Translations under genes and position numbers: made by a program | Shown here: positions 1 to 8,800 of the stretch, piece after piece | How positions within the stretch are numbered: position 1 is the stretch's first letter | Layout: every line of letters starts with the position of its first letter | Origin: Pseudomonas sp. B6002 | GTDB lineage: Bacteria; Pseudomonadota; Gammaproteobacteria; Pseudomonadales; Pseudomonadaceae | Length of the DNA stretch: 64,000 bases | Direction of reading: 5' to 3' | Assembly (NCBI RefSeq): GCF_013385985.1 | Contig: NZ_JACAOY010000014.1 | Coordinates: forward strand, 62,001-126,000 | The notes under the pieces: model-generated | Told to the model about the DNA's origin: nothing | The model's database searches: none | The model's input: only the letters and a program-made list of their open reading frames with translations

Positions 1-3000
1 CCAGGGTTTGCCCCCACTCCAAAAAGCGTTGCTCCATGGGCGGTGGGCTTCTGTCGGGAGCGGGAGGCCGTACCGAGCGACTTGGACCGGGAACCGGTTC
101 TACGGGGCTGGGCGTCAGTGAGCTCGACAGGCGTTGCCCTCTGATCAACGCGTCGAACTGCTGAGGTGTCGATAGGAGGTATTGATGAAATGCTGGCGGC
201 AAGGCCAGCGAGGTTCTCAAGTGGTGTACCAGTGACGTCTCCAATTCCCGTGCACGCTCCAGGGGAAATACGAACAAATCGAACACCCGTTGAGCCTGCT
301 GTTGATCAAGGTACGGGAACAGGTCCATCAACGCTCTTTCGGTCGCGGTGGGTGTGGGAGCCCCGCCCATTAAGCCCAGGCCTTCGCCCCTTGAGCCTGG
401 CGAGCGAATTTCCCATTTGCCCTGGCTATTGCGAAAGAGGGGATCGCCTTTGTAGGCCTGGTTAGGGCGCCGGGGGTCTTTGAGTCGCCATACCAAGGTA
501 TCGCTGTCGCGGCGTATGGAATACCAGCGGTTTTTTTCCAGAAGAAAGTGCTGGGGCGCTTGCAACGTGTCTTTTTGTGCAGCGACATGGCGCACGTAGA
601 GGTTATGCGTTTCCCACCCCTCAAGGGGCGTTATGCCTTCTGGCTTTTTCGCCAGCGACAGCTTCGGGTCAAGCCCTGTGCTCGCCAGGCGCTGTGCGCC
701 TTTCCAACTCGAGCTGCCGGCCCCGACGGCCCCGTCGATCACGGCGCCCAGCAGTTCGGCGAATGCGCGCACGATAGAGCGAGCAGCTGTGGCGCGATCA
801 CCCACCTGGGCTGCGTCCACGGCATCGATCACCGACAGAATGCTTCTGCTCAATCCAATCGGCAGCATGATTTTGATCGGCAGGAACATCGAGACGAGAT
901 CCAGCGCGACCGTCACGATGGTGAGAGAGGCATCGAGGTTGGACTCCTGGGTACTCGTTGATTGCGCGTTCGCTTCGTTGATGGCTGCTGAGGCTTCGAT
1001 CAGATAAGCCTCTTCAAGGAAGTTGTCGGCGATTCTGCTCAGGGCGATGACCGCCGGCCCGGCACCTGTCGCGAGGACGCTACGGATTCTGGGGCGTGCA
1101 CTCACTTCGACGCGTGCGATCAGGTATTCACGCCAGGCACTGTGGTTGATGAAGTCGCGGTGCATGCTTGGTGCGTCGACGTATTCGTGGAGCACGCGAC
1201 CACCGCTCGCTTGCGGTGTATACACCACCTGCGAGCCAACACTTTGTGAACCCGTGGAAAATACCAGCACGCCACGGACCCGCTCGCCACGCAGCTTCAA
1301 GCTGCTGACAATGATCCGGTGTTCTTCGACCTTGGGGCGCTTGTCGTCATCGAGAGGCCCGGCGAGCACGCTCATGACCCAGTTGAAACCGCGGTTCAGC
1401 CTGTCTGGTAGGAAGTCACCGGCAATTTTTGCCTCAATTGCATCGACGCGCAGTTGCAGGGCCATAATCTGCGTGTAGTGGGACTGTTCGATTTTTGCCG
1501 CGTCGCCGGTTACAAGACGCTCCTTCAAAAATTGCTCGTAGCTGTCGCCAATGTTGATCTTGCGAACCAGCTCTTTGACCTGCGTGACGGACAGCGCTGT
1601 GTACGGCGCCTGCTTCGCGTCGGTCAGCCTGGAGAAGTTGATGAAGTTGAGGTCCAGCCATTCCACGTTATCCAGGGCTAGCTCAGTCAAGGTTCGCTGC
1701 CGAGCATCGAATACCCTGGCACCCGGTTCGGAGGGGTGAGGTTTGCCCCCTGTCACGTAGGCGCCTGCTTGCCGTGTCACGTAGGTTTTGGTGTGGACAA
1801 TGATTTCATCCGGGTTGGCGATCAAGCCGTACTCAGCTTCCAGTACCCTGCTCAGTTGTTCATTGCTATAGGCCAGCAATGTACTTTTGTCGCTGTACTG
1901 TGCCAGCGATGGCAGCCCGTCTGGCGCTGAAAACTCAAGCAGTTTATCGCTGTAATCGCGCACGGCGGCCTCCCACTCCTGCTTTTCGCTGGGGGAGGCG
2001 CCCTTGAGAAATTGCAGGAGCTTGAGTTGGGTCCGTTTTCGTTGCCGGGCGACAAGCAGGTGACTGGCGTCGAACACGCGTGAAAGGTCGGTGACCCGGT
2101 CAAGGCTGGCAGGCATTTGAGCGCTGTCCAGTTGCTCGCTGTTTTTTTGGTAGTGAGCCACCATCCAGGCGAAGTGTGCATGAACCTGCTGGTACAGCGC
2201 ATCAACGCAATGGTTGAAAACCGACTCCAGTCGCTCGGTATACCTGAACTGCCCATTGGCTATTTGCTGCTGATGAAAGGCGAGCACTGCGGCTCGGTCC
2301 TTTTCTTCTACCAACTCCAGAAGGTCAGCGAACTCGGATTTGCTGTTCAGTCGTCTATGTAACTCCAGGTCAAGGCTGGTCAAGGCATCGAACACTTCAA
2401 AACCGCTTGCAGGTAAATAAAGCAAAACGCTGCCAACCGCGGTGTCTGGGCTCATGTCGCGTGCTTGGGGGAGAGGGTGGTCATCTTCCGGCTGAAGCAG
2501 GGCGTCGCCCTGATCACGGGAAGTGAGCACGAACGCGCCATACAAAGGCACATCTGTCGACAATTTATCCTTGATGGCCAACCCGTATACGCCGGGCCGG
2601 TGGCCCGTCAATGCACCGCGCGACCGTGCATCCGGAGTGCGAGTGACCGTTAGAAACAGCCACTCACTCGACGTATCCAGCACACCATCGGTTTTAAGCA
2701 GTTCAACCTCGGTCTTCATGATGTCGAGACGTTTTTCGGCGACCCATTCTTTGCAGGTACGTACATCCGTCTCGCTGATCGGGCCGTTCCAGTAGCGGTC
2801 AACGTGCTCTTTGAACTGGGTGACCACGTCGTTCGCCAGCCTATTGAGAAACTGTTCGAATGCGTGTGCAGTGATGCCCCCGACAAGGTCAGCTTCTTGC
2901 GCTGTTTGGAGGGAGCGATGAAAGCTGACGGTGCGACCAACGTAGGAGGTGGGTTGATTGCTCGCAATCCTTGCCGCCGCAGACTCCATCAGCGTAGGCA

Positions 3001-3307
3001 GCAGCGGTTTGAGCGCTCCCTCATGAGATAGCTGTGCGTTGTTCACGGGCAGGGTTTCGGCGGTCGATGTGGAGGTTGGGCCAACGCTGATGAAAACGCT
3101 GTTCACATCGACGGGGGCAGGCAGTGATGTAAATGCCAGGTTGAACGCCTGTTGTACGAATTGAGAGAAGGTGGGTTGCTGTTTTAACCGGTCGAGAACC
3201 TCGTTGTTCAGTGCTGTGATTTTTTCGGTCAGCCTGGATTTAAAGAGTGAGTCCTTGGCGTTTAGCGTGTCCAGCAGCACGGACGGTGTAGCGGAGGTGT
3301 ATTGCAT
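1..3307 (-). CDS. DUF6543 (dermonecrotic-toxin-like) large protein, 3' part outside window
   Basis: An uninterrupted reading frame runs leftward from an ATG at 3307 to the window edge without a stop, giving 1102 codons of a longer protein. I translated several stretches by hand and found natural protein sequence with no stops. The N-terminal part (helical, Glu/Gln-rich) and central region resemble the large Pseudomonas proteins annotated as dermonecrotic toxin domain (DUF6543). A hydrophobic stretch around residues 790-825 (VALDLVSMFLPIKIMLPIGL) could insert in a membrane, as in other translocated toxins. Near the edge is a Pro/Ser-rich linker (SRSVRPPAPDRSPPPMEQ). In this family such linkers often precede leucine-rich repeats or a C-terminal effector domain, which cannot be seen here. 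Activity and secretion route are unknown. No immunity gene lies upstream. Confidence 0.82.
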   Translation of the reverse strand, partial: MQYTSATPSVLLDTLNAKDSLFKSRLTEKITALNNEVLDRLKQQPTFSQFVQQAFNLAFTSLPAPVDVNSVFISVGPTSTSTAETLPVNNAQLSHEGALKPLLPTLMESAAARIASNQPTSYVGRTVSFHRSLQTAQEADLVGGITAHAFEQFLNRLANDVVTQFKEHVDRYWNGPISETDVRTCKEWVAEKRLDIMKTEVELLKTDGVLDTSSEWLFLTVTRTPDARSRGALTGHRPGVYGLAIKDKLSTDVPLYGAFVLTSRDQGDALLQPEDDHPLPQARDMSPDTAVGSVLLYLPASGFEVFDALTSLDLELHRRLNSKSEFADLLELVEEKDRAAVLAFHQQQIANGQFRYTERLESVFNHCVDALYQQVHAHFAWMVAHYQKNSEQLDSAQMPASLDRVTDLSRVFDASHLLVARQRKRTQLKLLQFLKGASPSEKQEWEAAVRDYSDKLLEFSAPDGLPSLAQYSDKSTLLAYSNEQLSRVLEAEYGLIANPDEIIVHTKTYVTRQAGAYVTGGKPHPSEPGARVFDARQRTLTELALDNVEWLDLNFINFSRLTDAKQAPYTALSVTQVKELVRKINIGDSYEQFLKERLVTGDAAKIEQSHYTQIMALQLRVDAIEAKIAGDFLPDRLNRGFNWVMSVLAGPLDDDKRPKVEEHRIIVSSLKLRGERVRGVLVFSTGSQSVGSQVVYTPQASGGRVLHEYVDAPSMHRDFINHSAWREYLIARVEVSARPRIRSVLATGAGPAVIALSRIADNFLEEAYLIEASAAINEANAQSTSTQESNLDASLTIVTVALDLVSMFLPIKIMLPIGLSRSILSVIDAVDAAQVGDRATAARSIVRAFAELLGAVIDGAVGAGSSSWKGAQRLASTGLDPKLSLAKKPEGITPLEGWETHNLYVRHVAAQKDTLQAPQHFLLEKNRWYSIRRDSDTLVWRLKDPRRPNQAYKGDPLFRNSQGKWEIRSPGSRGEGLGLMGGAPTPTATERALMDLFPYLDQQQAQRVFDLFVFPLERARELETSLVHHLRTSLALPPAFHQYLLSTPQQFDALIRGQRLSSSLTPSPVEPVPGPSRSVRPPAPDRSPPPMEQRFLEWGQTL

Positions 3308-3479
3308 AAGAAGTGCCTGATTAAGGAATGCAACGGCGATGTTGTCCGATGCTCTGACCTTGCGTGGGCTACCCGGATAGCCCCGTGAGCAAGCTCTGTC
3401 CGACTCCTGTTTTTTCTGTGAGGTTACGTTATGGTGGCAGCCCACAAAGGCCGTGTTGCCGTCCCGGAAAGAGAGCAGG

Positions 3480-4673
3480 ATGCTTGCCACAATAAGAAAC
3501 TACCCGCGTACCGTGAACCTGTTGCTGTCCGCCACGTTGCTGTTGACGCTGGCCAAGGCGATCACGTTTCCCTACCTCGTCATCTACCTCTCCAGCCACT
3601 TTGCCCTGGACATCACCGAGGTCGGCCTGGTGATCGGCAGCTCGCTGATCGTCGGTTCGCTGCTCAGTGTGTACGGCGGTTTTCTGGTCGATCGCATCAA
3701 CAGCTATCGCTTGTTGCTGGCCTTGAGTGTGCTGTTCGTATTGGGCTTTATCGGCACGGTGCTCGCGCAGAATATCTGGGCGTTCTACAGCTGCCTGATC
3801 CTGATCAACCTGGCTTACGCGGTGATCGATATCGCAGTGAAGGCCGGTTTTGCCGTGCTGCTCCCCGAGGATGCACGCAGCGAAGTGTTTTCCATCAAGT
3901 ACACCCTGACCAATATCGGCTACGCCGTAGGCCCGGCGTTCGGCGCGATGGTGGCCAAGCTGGATATCAGCGTGCCGTTTATCCTGTCGGCGCTGTTGGG
4001 CGTGGGGTTTTTCCTGCTGTATTGGCGCTGGGGCGACCGCACCCTGGCGACCGTCGATGCCACGCAAAAGCCGGTGCCTTTCCTCGCCGTTGGCCGCGTA
4101 CTGTTAAGGGATCATCGCCTGGTGTGCTTCACCCTCGGCGGCGTGCTCAGCGCGGTGGTGTTCGGCCAGTTCACGGCATGGCTGTCGCAATACCTGGTGA
4201 CCACCACCACGGCCGAATACACCTACACCGTGGTCAGCGCCGTGCTGACCACCAACGCAGTGTTGGTGATTGCCCTGCAATACGTGATCGGGCGGCGGAT
4301 TTCCCATCGCTACCTGGGCCAGTGGCTGGTCGCCGGGCTGGGCATGTTCATGCTGGGCTTGATCGGCTTTGCGCTGTCCACCAGCGTGTTGTGGTGGGTG
4401 CTGGCGATGGCGGTGTTCACGGTGGGGGAGATCATCGTGTTCCCGGCCGAATACATGTTCATCGACCGCATCGCGCCGGAACACCTGCGCGGCATGTATT
4501 ACGGGGCGCAGAACCTGTCCAACCTGGGCGCCGCCCTGGGGCCGGTGCTGTGTGGGCTGGTGTTGGCCAACCTGCCGGCCCACACCATGTTCTACATGCT
4601 GGGGGCGTTTATCGTCGGGGGCGGGGTGTTCTATTTCATTGGGGCGTCGTTGAAGGCAAATCATCCAGCGTGA
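3480..4673 (+). CDS. MFS transporter
   Basis: A 397-residue inner-membrane protein with about 12 hydrophobic segments, beginning LLLSATLLLTLAKAITFPYL. The loop GGFLVDRINSYR between helices 2 and 3 matches the conserved MFS motif A position. The likely role is proton-driven efflux; the substrate cannot be inferred. I prefer the ATG at 3480, which has purine-rich AGAGAGCAGG directly upstream, over an in-frame GTG at 3453. A 424-codon frame overlapping it from 3431 has Arg/Gly/Pro-rich composition and is a shadow. The 3' end overlaps the convergent DUF1652 gene by 38 bp. Confidence 0.85.
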   Translation: MLATIRNYPRTVNLLLSATLLLTLAKAITFPYLVIYLSSHFALDITEVGLVIGSSLIVGSLLSVYGGFLVDRINSYRLLLALSVLFVLGFIGTVLAQNIWAFYSCLILINLAYAVIDIAVKAGFAVLLPEDARSEVFSIKYTLTNIGYAVGPAFGAMVAKLDISVPFILSALLGVGFFLLYWRWGDRTLATVDATQKPVPFLAVGRVLLRDHRLVCFTLGGVLSAVVFGQFTAWLSQYLVTTTTAEYTYTVVSAVLTTNAVLVIALQYVIGRRISHRYLGQWLVAGLGMFMLGLIGFALSTSVLWWVLAMAVFTVGEIIVFPAEYMFIDRIAPEHLRGMYYGAQNLSNLGAALGPVLCGLVLANLPAHTMFYMLGAFIVGGGVFYFIGASLKANHPA

Positions 4674-4908
4674 GCTTGCCCATGGTGTTGCTTTGCAGCT
4701 CGTAACGCAGCTCTTCCACCATCTTTTCCACTTCTTGCGGGGTCTGCAGCCGGTTGGTGCTGATCCCGGTGACCACCAGGTCTACCCGGCCAGTGTCCAG
4801 GTCGTAGACCTTGAGGGTCAGGGACGCGTCACGGCACAGGGTGAACTCACACGTCAGTGGCGACAGGCCTTCTTCAATGCAGTTGCGCAGTTGGGCGAGG
4901 GTAAACAT
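4636..4908 (-). CDS. DUF1652 domain protein
   Basis: A 90-residue soluble protein. The segment LTLKVYDLDTGRVDLVVTGI and the following region rich in Glu and Leu (VEKMVEELRYEL) match the small DUF1652 proteins common in Pseudomonas, whose function is unknown. AAGGAACCCGC before the ATG gives a good ribosome binding site. It lies downstream of the PAS-LuxR gene on the same strand, separated by 109 bp that contain a palindrome, so it may have its own regulated promoter. Confidence 0.85.
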   Translation of the reverse strand: MFTLAQLRNCIEEGLSPLTCEFTLCRDASLTLKVYDLDTGRVDLVVTGISTNRLQTPQEVEKMVEELRYELQSNTMGKLTLDDLPSTTPQ

Positions 4909-4990
4909 GCGGGTTCCTTCAAAACATCATTTCGATGCCTTGAAGGGTATGACGTGCCTCCCGCCGCTATAAGGCGAATTCGCACTAGCG

Positions 4991-5009
4991 GCACTAGTGC
5001 ATTTGCACT
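4991..5009. promoter_or_regulatory. Overlapping palindromes upstream of the DUF1652 gene
   Basis: GCACTAGTGC (4991-5000) is a perfect palindrome and is overlapped by the inverted repeat AGTGC-ATTT-GCACT (4996-5009). It lies about 85 bp upstream of the DUF1652 start and directly after the PAS-LuxR stop. There is no T-run, so an operator is more likely than a terminator. The binding protein is unknown; the adjacent LuxR regulator is a candidate. Confidence 0.35.
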
Positions 5010-5017
5010 TTAAGCGT

Positions 5018-6508
5018 CTACTTTTTGAGGCGCAGTTCCCCGGCAAACAGCCCGCGTTCACGGGCCCAGACGATCGCCGCGCTACGGCTGTGAACACCGA
5101 GTTTCGAATACACCGTGGCCACATGGTTGCGCACGGTGTTGGGCGCCAGTTTCAGGCGTGAAGCGATCTCCTTGTCGGCCAAACCTTCGCAGATCAGGCC
5201 CAGTACATCACGCTCGCGGGCGGTGAGGTCGGTGAACGCCACGTTCGGCAGGTTGGGGCTGTTGACGCTCTTGGCGTTGGCCAGTTTCTCGATCAAGGTC
5301 TGGCTGAACCAGGACGCGTCCTGCATCACTTCCTCGATGGCCGCCACCAGCTCCAGTTCGGAACGCTTGCGCTCGGTGATGTTCATCAGCACCAGCAGGT
5401 AGCACGGCACGTCCTGGATGATCACGGTGTCGGCGGACACCACGCAGTCGATCACCTCGCTGCCTTTCTTGCGCACCTTGAGGTCCTGGCCTTCGAGGTT
5501 GCCGGCTTTTTCCAGGGTGGCGAACAACTGAGTGCCGGCCTGGGGGCTGTCGATGAAGTCGATATCTTCGATGGACTTGCCGATCAATTCTTCGCTGGTG
5601 TACCCGGTAATGCTCATGAACGCTTCGTTGATATCCACCACCTGCCGGTTGGCAGCGCTGCACACCAGCGTGGGCACCGGCGTCAGTCGAAACGACTTGG
5701 CAAAGCGCTCCTCGCTCTGGCGCAGGGCGATTTCCGCCTTGCGCCGGGGTTCCAGGTCCATGAATGAAAACAGCATGCAGTCCTCTTCGTTCATGTCCAG
5801 CGGCTGACCGGCAACGATCACCAGCTTGCTGCCGCCTTCGGGCAGCCGCAGTTCGGCCTGCATTTGCGGGATGGTCGCGCCTTCCCCCAGGCGCTGGATG
5901 GCCAAGTCCTTGCGCTCGCCCTGTTCCAGTACATCCAGCTCATACACGGATTTGCCGATGACCTGGTCGCGGTTGTAGCCGGTCATTTCCAGGAAGCCCT
6001 GGTTGACCTTGATGTAGCGCAGGTCGCTGAGGCGGCAAATCACGGCGGGGGCCGGGTTGGCGTTGAAGGTCTTCTCGAAACGCTGCTCGGCGCTGGCCCA
6101 TTCGGTGGCATCGCTGAGGATCAGCACCAGCAGTTCCGGCTCGCCGTGGGAGTCGGTGATCACCAGGCTGCGCAGGCGGTGCACCCAGGTCCGTTCTTCG
6201 TCACCCACGGGGGTGACTTCCACCACCACGTCGGTGAACTCCTCGCCGGTGGCCGCGCGCGCCAGGGGGTAGTTTTCCAGCAGCACCGGGTGGTTATTGC
6301 GATAGCGCAGGGCAAAACGTTCGGCGTATTCCTGGGTATTGGCGCCCAGGGCCATGACGGCTTCGACACCGTGCATGTTCAGTGCGGCTTCATTGGCCCA
6401 GAGGATGGTCTGGTCGACTTCGGCAAGAATGATCCCGTCGGACAGCCCGGAAATGATCTGCTGCAGTTGGCGGCGGTTGGTTTCTTTGGCAAGAACGGCC
6501 TGGGTCAT
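5018..6508 (-). CDS. PAS-domain LuxR-family transcriptional regulator
   Basis: A 496-residue cytoplasmic regulator. Three PAS-like segments run from about residues 10-125, 145-260 and 275-390; the second and third carry the typical MTGYNRDQVIGKS and ITGYTSEELIGKS cores and end in an NITERKR-type linker. The C-terminal 65 residues are a LuxR/FixJ helix-turn-helix (LTARERDVLGLICEGLADKE ... NTVRNHVATVYSKLGVHSRS). There is no receiver or kinase domain, so it probably senses a ligand or redox cue directly and binds DNA. The ATG at 6508 has GGAG at ideal spacing; an in-frame start at 6532 lacks this. It is divergent from the membrane-protein gene at 6684, and a 10-bp inverted repeat lies between them. 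Confidence 0.88.
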   Translation of the reverse strand: MTQAVLAKETNRRQLQQIISGLSDGIILAEVDQTILWANEAALNMHGVEAVMALGANTQEYAERFALRYRNNHPVLLENYPLARAATGEEFTDVVVEVTPVGDEERTWVHRLRSLVITDSHGEPELLVLILSDATEWASAEQRFEKTFNANPAPAVICRLSDLRYIKVNQGFLEMTGYNRDQVIGKSVYELDVLEQGERKDLAIQRLGEGATIPQMQAELRLPEGGSKLVIVAGQPLDMNEEDCMLFSFMDLEPRRKAEIALRQSEERFAKSFRLTPVPTLVCSAANRQVVDINEAFMSITGYTSEELIGKSIEDIDFIDSPQAGTQLFATLEKAGNLEGQDLKVRKKGSEVIDCVVSADTVIIQDVPCYLLVLMNITERKRSELELVAAIEEVMQDASWFSQTLIEKLANAKSVNSPNLPNVAFTDLTARERDVLGLICEGLADKEIASRLKLAPNTVRNHVATVYSKLGVHSRSAAIVWARERGLFAGELRLKK

Positions 6509-6591
6509 AGGATCTCCGGGGTGTGTGCGCATGAAAAGTACGACACCCGGGCTTCAGGATAGTGCAGAGCAGTTGCCCGCGGCGGGGTGCG

Positions 6592-6616
6592 AATGCACCA
6601 GATGGCCTGGTGCATT
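6592..6616. promoter_or_regulatory. Perfect inverted repeat between divergent genes (candidate operator)
   Basis: AATGCACCAG (6592-6601) and CTGGTGCATT (6607-6616) are perfect inverted copies separated by ATGGC. The site lies 84 bp upstream of the PAS-LuxR start and 68 bp upstream of the gene at 6684. Arm length and spacing suit a dimeric LuxR-type regulator, so autoregulation is the simplest inference. Confidence 0.45.
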
Positions 6617-6683
6617 TGAGCGGGGACGAGGAGGGCGGGCGCTCGCCAGACTGAAACGGTCAAAAACTCTCAAAGGATCGAAC

Positions 6684-7652
6684 ATGACCACTGTCTATGA
6701 AACTAACCGTTCGCTGTTTCGCGTGTCCTGGAGTTCGGTATTGGCCGGAAGTGCCATTGCCCTGGTGACGTACCTGGTGCTCAGTGTGCTGGGCACTGCC
6801 ATCGGTGCGAGTGCCGTCAACCCGCTGGAAGCGGGTAACCCGTTGCGCGGCTTTGGCACGGGGGCCGGGATCTGGCTGTTTGTCTCGACCCTGCTGGCGA
6901 TTGCTGCCGGTGCGTTTGTTGCCGGGCGCACCGCGCCGGACCGTGGTGGCCTGCACGGCGTGCTGACCTGGACCCTCACCACCTTGCTCACCACCTGGTT
7001 GCTGGCAGGGCTGGCGGCCAGTGTGGTCGGCACGGCCGGCAATGTGGTCGGCAAAGGCTTGTCGGTGGCCGGTAGCGGCATCGCGGCTGCAGCGCCGGGT
7101 ATCGGCGACAGCGTCAAGCAGCAGCTCAATGAGCAGGGCATCCAGCTGGACTGGAACAGCCTGCAAGGCCAGCTCGACACCTTGCTCAAGCAAAGCGGCA
7201 AGCCTGAGCTGGACCCGGCCAAGGTCGAGCAGAAAACCGACCAGGCTGCCGCTGACGGCAAGCAAGTCGCCACCGATGCTGCCACTAACCCGGCTCAAGC
7301 GGGCGATCAGTTGAAGCAGTGGTTCGAGCGTGTCAAAGCCTCCGGCGAGCCGGCCTTGAACGCTGCGGATAAAGACGCGCTGATCAACATCGTTGCCGCG
7401 CGCACCGGCAAGAGCAAAGAAGAAGCCACGCAGATCGTCGACAACTATGCCCAGGCGTATCAGCAAGCCATGCAGAAGGTGGATGAGCTGAAACAGCAGG
7501 CCGAACAGAAAGCCCGTGAAGCCGCTGACGTGGCCGCCAAACAGCTCTCCCGCGCGGCCTGGAGCACCCTGGCGATGCTGTTGCTGGGCGCGGCGTTGAG
7601 TTTCTTCGTGGGGCGCGTGGCGCTGACAACCCGTCGGGTGCCGCTGGCTTAA
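6684..7652 (+). CDS. Conserved membrane protein with N- and C-terminal TM segments
   Basis: 322 residues. Three hydrophobic segments occupy the first ~130 residues (SVLAGSAIALVTYLVLSVL; LFVSTLLAIAAGAFVAG; TLLTTWLLAGLAASVVG). A hydrophilic, Gln/Lys/Ala-rich helical region follows (DELKQQAEQKAREAADVAAK), and one last TM helix lies near the C-terminus (TLAMLLLGAALSFFVGRVAL). Homologues are common in Pseudomonas and carry vague or misleading names; I assign no function. The ATG at 6684 is preceded by AAAGGA. A short stem-loop with T-run follows the stop. Confidence 0.8.
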   Translation: MTTVYETNRSLFRVSWSSVLAGSAIALVTYLVLSVLGTAIGASAVNPLEAGNPLRGFGTGAGIWLFVSTLLAIAAGAFVAGRTAPDRGGLHGVLTWTLTTLLTTWLLAGLAASVVGTAGNVVGKGLSVAGSGIAAAAPGIGDSVKQQLNEQGIQLDWNSLQGQLDTLLKQSGKPELDPAKVEQKTDQAAADGKQVATDAATNPAQAGDQLKQWFERVKASGEPALNAADKDALINIVAARTGKSKEEATQIVDNYAQAYQQAMQKVDELKQQAEQKAREAADVAAKQLSRAAWSTLAMLLLGAALSFFVGRVALTTRRVPLA

Positions 7653-7660
7653 CCGGGTTT

Positions 7661-7680
7661 GCAGCAAGGATGCTGCTTTT
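7661..7680 (+). terminator. Intrinsic terminator after the membrane-protein gene
   Basis: GCAGCA-AGGA-TGCTGC followed by TTTT starts 8 bp after the stop codon at 7652. The stem is short (6 bp), so termination may be partial. Confidence 0.5.
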
Positions 7681-7737
7681 CACTGGCACCAAACATGCTA
7701 GTGTCAGGGTTCACACCCCCACCGGCAGTCCCTGGCG

Positions 7738-8541
7738 ATGCGTGATATCTACAGCGTCTTCAATTCCAATGGTGCCTATGAAACCGCGGCCCATGCCCAT
7801 GACGAGTTCATGTTGATGGTGCCCGAGCACGGCTTGCTGCGCTTCAAGGACGAAGACAGCGGGCGCAGCACCTCGGTGGTCGACCGCCAGTTCGTGCTGG
7901 TGCCGCCGCAGTGCAGCCATTCCTCCTCATCACTCACCGCCAGCCAGGGTCACCTGGCGTTCTACGTCGACCCCGACTACATGCACTACGCGCTGCGCGA
8001 CCTGTCCGGGGACGCCAACCGGCTGTTGCGCGTGCCCACCCTGGGCATCTGGCAAACCTCCGCGCCGCTGCACCATTTGCTGCTGGCGAAAAAAGCCTTC
8101 AGCCAGCCCGACCCGTATGTGGACCGTCGCCGCCAACTGGCCCAGGCCGATCATTTGCTGCTGCTCGAATGCCTGGCGATTTCCCTCAGCCAGCCGAGCC
8201 TGCAACGCTCCTCCACCGAGCGTCACGGCGCCATGCTGGTGCGCGATGTGAAGGCCTATGTGGAGGGCAACCTTGAACATGCGCCGGGGCTGGATGAAAT
8301 CGCGGCGGTGTTCCATATGTCGCGCCGCCACCTGACCCGCTTGTTTGCCCTGCACACGGGCGAGACGGTGTTGGCCTATGTCCAGCGCCTGCGCCTGGAA
8401 CGTGCGCAAACCCTGCTGCGGCACACGCGCATGTCGGTGCTGGAGGTGGCCAACAGCGTCGGCTATGAATCGCCCTCGCACCTGGCCCATGTGTTTCGCC
8501 GGGTGCTGGGCATCTCCCCGGATGAATGGCGCCGCGCCTGA
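7738..8541 (+). CDS. AraC/XylS-family transcriptional regulator
   Basis: 267 residues. The N-terminal half is a cupin-like sensor domain (HAHDEFMLMVPEHGLLRF). The C-terminal ~100 residues contain the two helix-turn-helix motifs of AraC proteins: LDEIAAVFHMSRRHLTRLF, and the second in VLEVANSVGYESPSHLAHVF with the conserved RVLGISPDEWRR tail. It is the only regulator beside the ABC/PhzF/RidA operon, 260 bp upstream of it on the same strand, so it probably activates that operon. The inducer is unknown. Confidence 0.88.
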   Translation: MRDIYSVFNSNGAYETAAHAHDEFMLMVPEHGLLRFKDEDSGRSTSVVDRQFVLVPPQCSHSSSSLTASQGHLAFYVDPDYMHYALRDLSGDANRLLRVPTLGIWQTSAPLHHLLLAKKAFSQPDPYVDRRRQLAQADHLLLLECLAISLSQPSLQRSSTERHGAMLVRDVKAYVEGNLEHAPGLDEIAAVFHMSRRHLTRLFALHTGETVLAYVQRLRLERAQTLLRHTRMSVLEVANSVGYESPSHLAHVFRRVLGISPDEWRRA

Positions 8542-8576
8542 CCCGTCCTCAATAATCCCCTTAACGGCACTGGACC

Positions 8577-8650
8577 CTGTGGGAGCTGGCTTGCCTGCGA
8601 TAGCGGTATGTCATTCACCACCGCTATCGCAGGCAAGCCAGCTCCCACAG
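8577..8650. repeat. REP-type palindromic element (pair of inverted REPs)
   Basis: The 31-nt arm 8577-8607 (beginning CTGTGGGAGCTGGCTTGCC) is perfectly complementary to 8620-8650, with a 12-nt loop. This is the GGGAGCTGGCTTGCCTGCGATAGCG family found extragenically in fluorescent pseudomonads. The same arm recurs at 46059-46153. Confidence 0.9.
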
Positions 8651-8688
8651 TTGATTCGGTTCCAGCCGTTGGATTTCCAGCAATCGAT

Positions 8689-8726
8689 GGCCCGATCCCG
8701 CGCGTGATCCGGCCCGATCCCGTGCG
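8689..8726. promoter_or_regulatory. Direct repeats, candidate AraC-regulator binding site
   Basis: GGCCCGATCCCGCGCG (8689-8704) and GGCCCGATCCCGTGCG (8711-8726) are direct repeats differing at one base with a 22-bp period, about two helical turns. Direct repeats with this phase, upstream of the regulated promoter, are the usual operator form for AraC-family activators. They sit between the AraC gene and the ABC operon start at 8801. Confidence 0.45.
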
Positions 8727-8800
8727 CCACAAATCTGTCATCCGTTCATCCTCTGTTCACCAACAACGAACAAGTCCGGCGTACCGGACGAGGAGGGGCG

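Noticed and set aside
3431-4705. 424-codon frame over the MFS gene
   Set aside because: Its translation is rich in Arg, Gly, His and Pro with no membrane segments; the frame at 3480-4673 encodes a clear 12-TM transporter.
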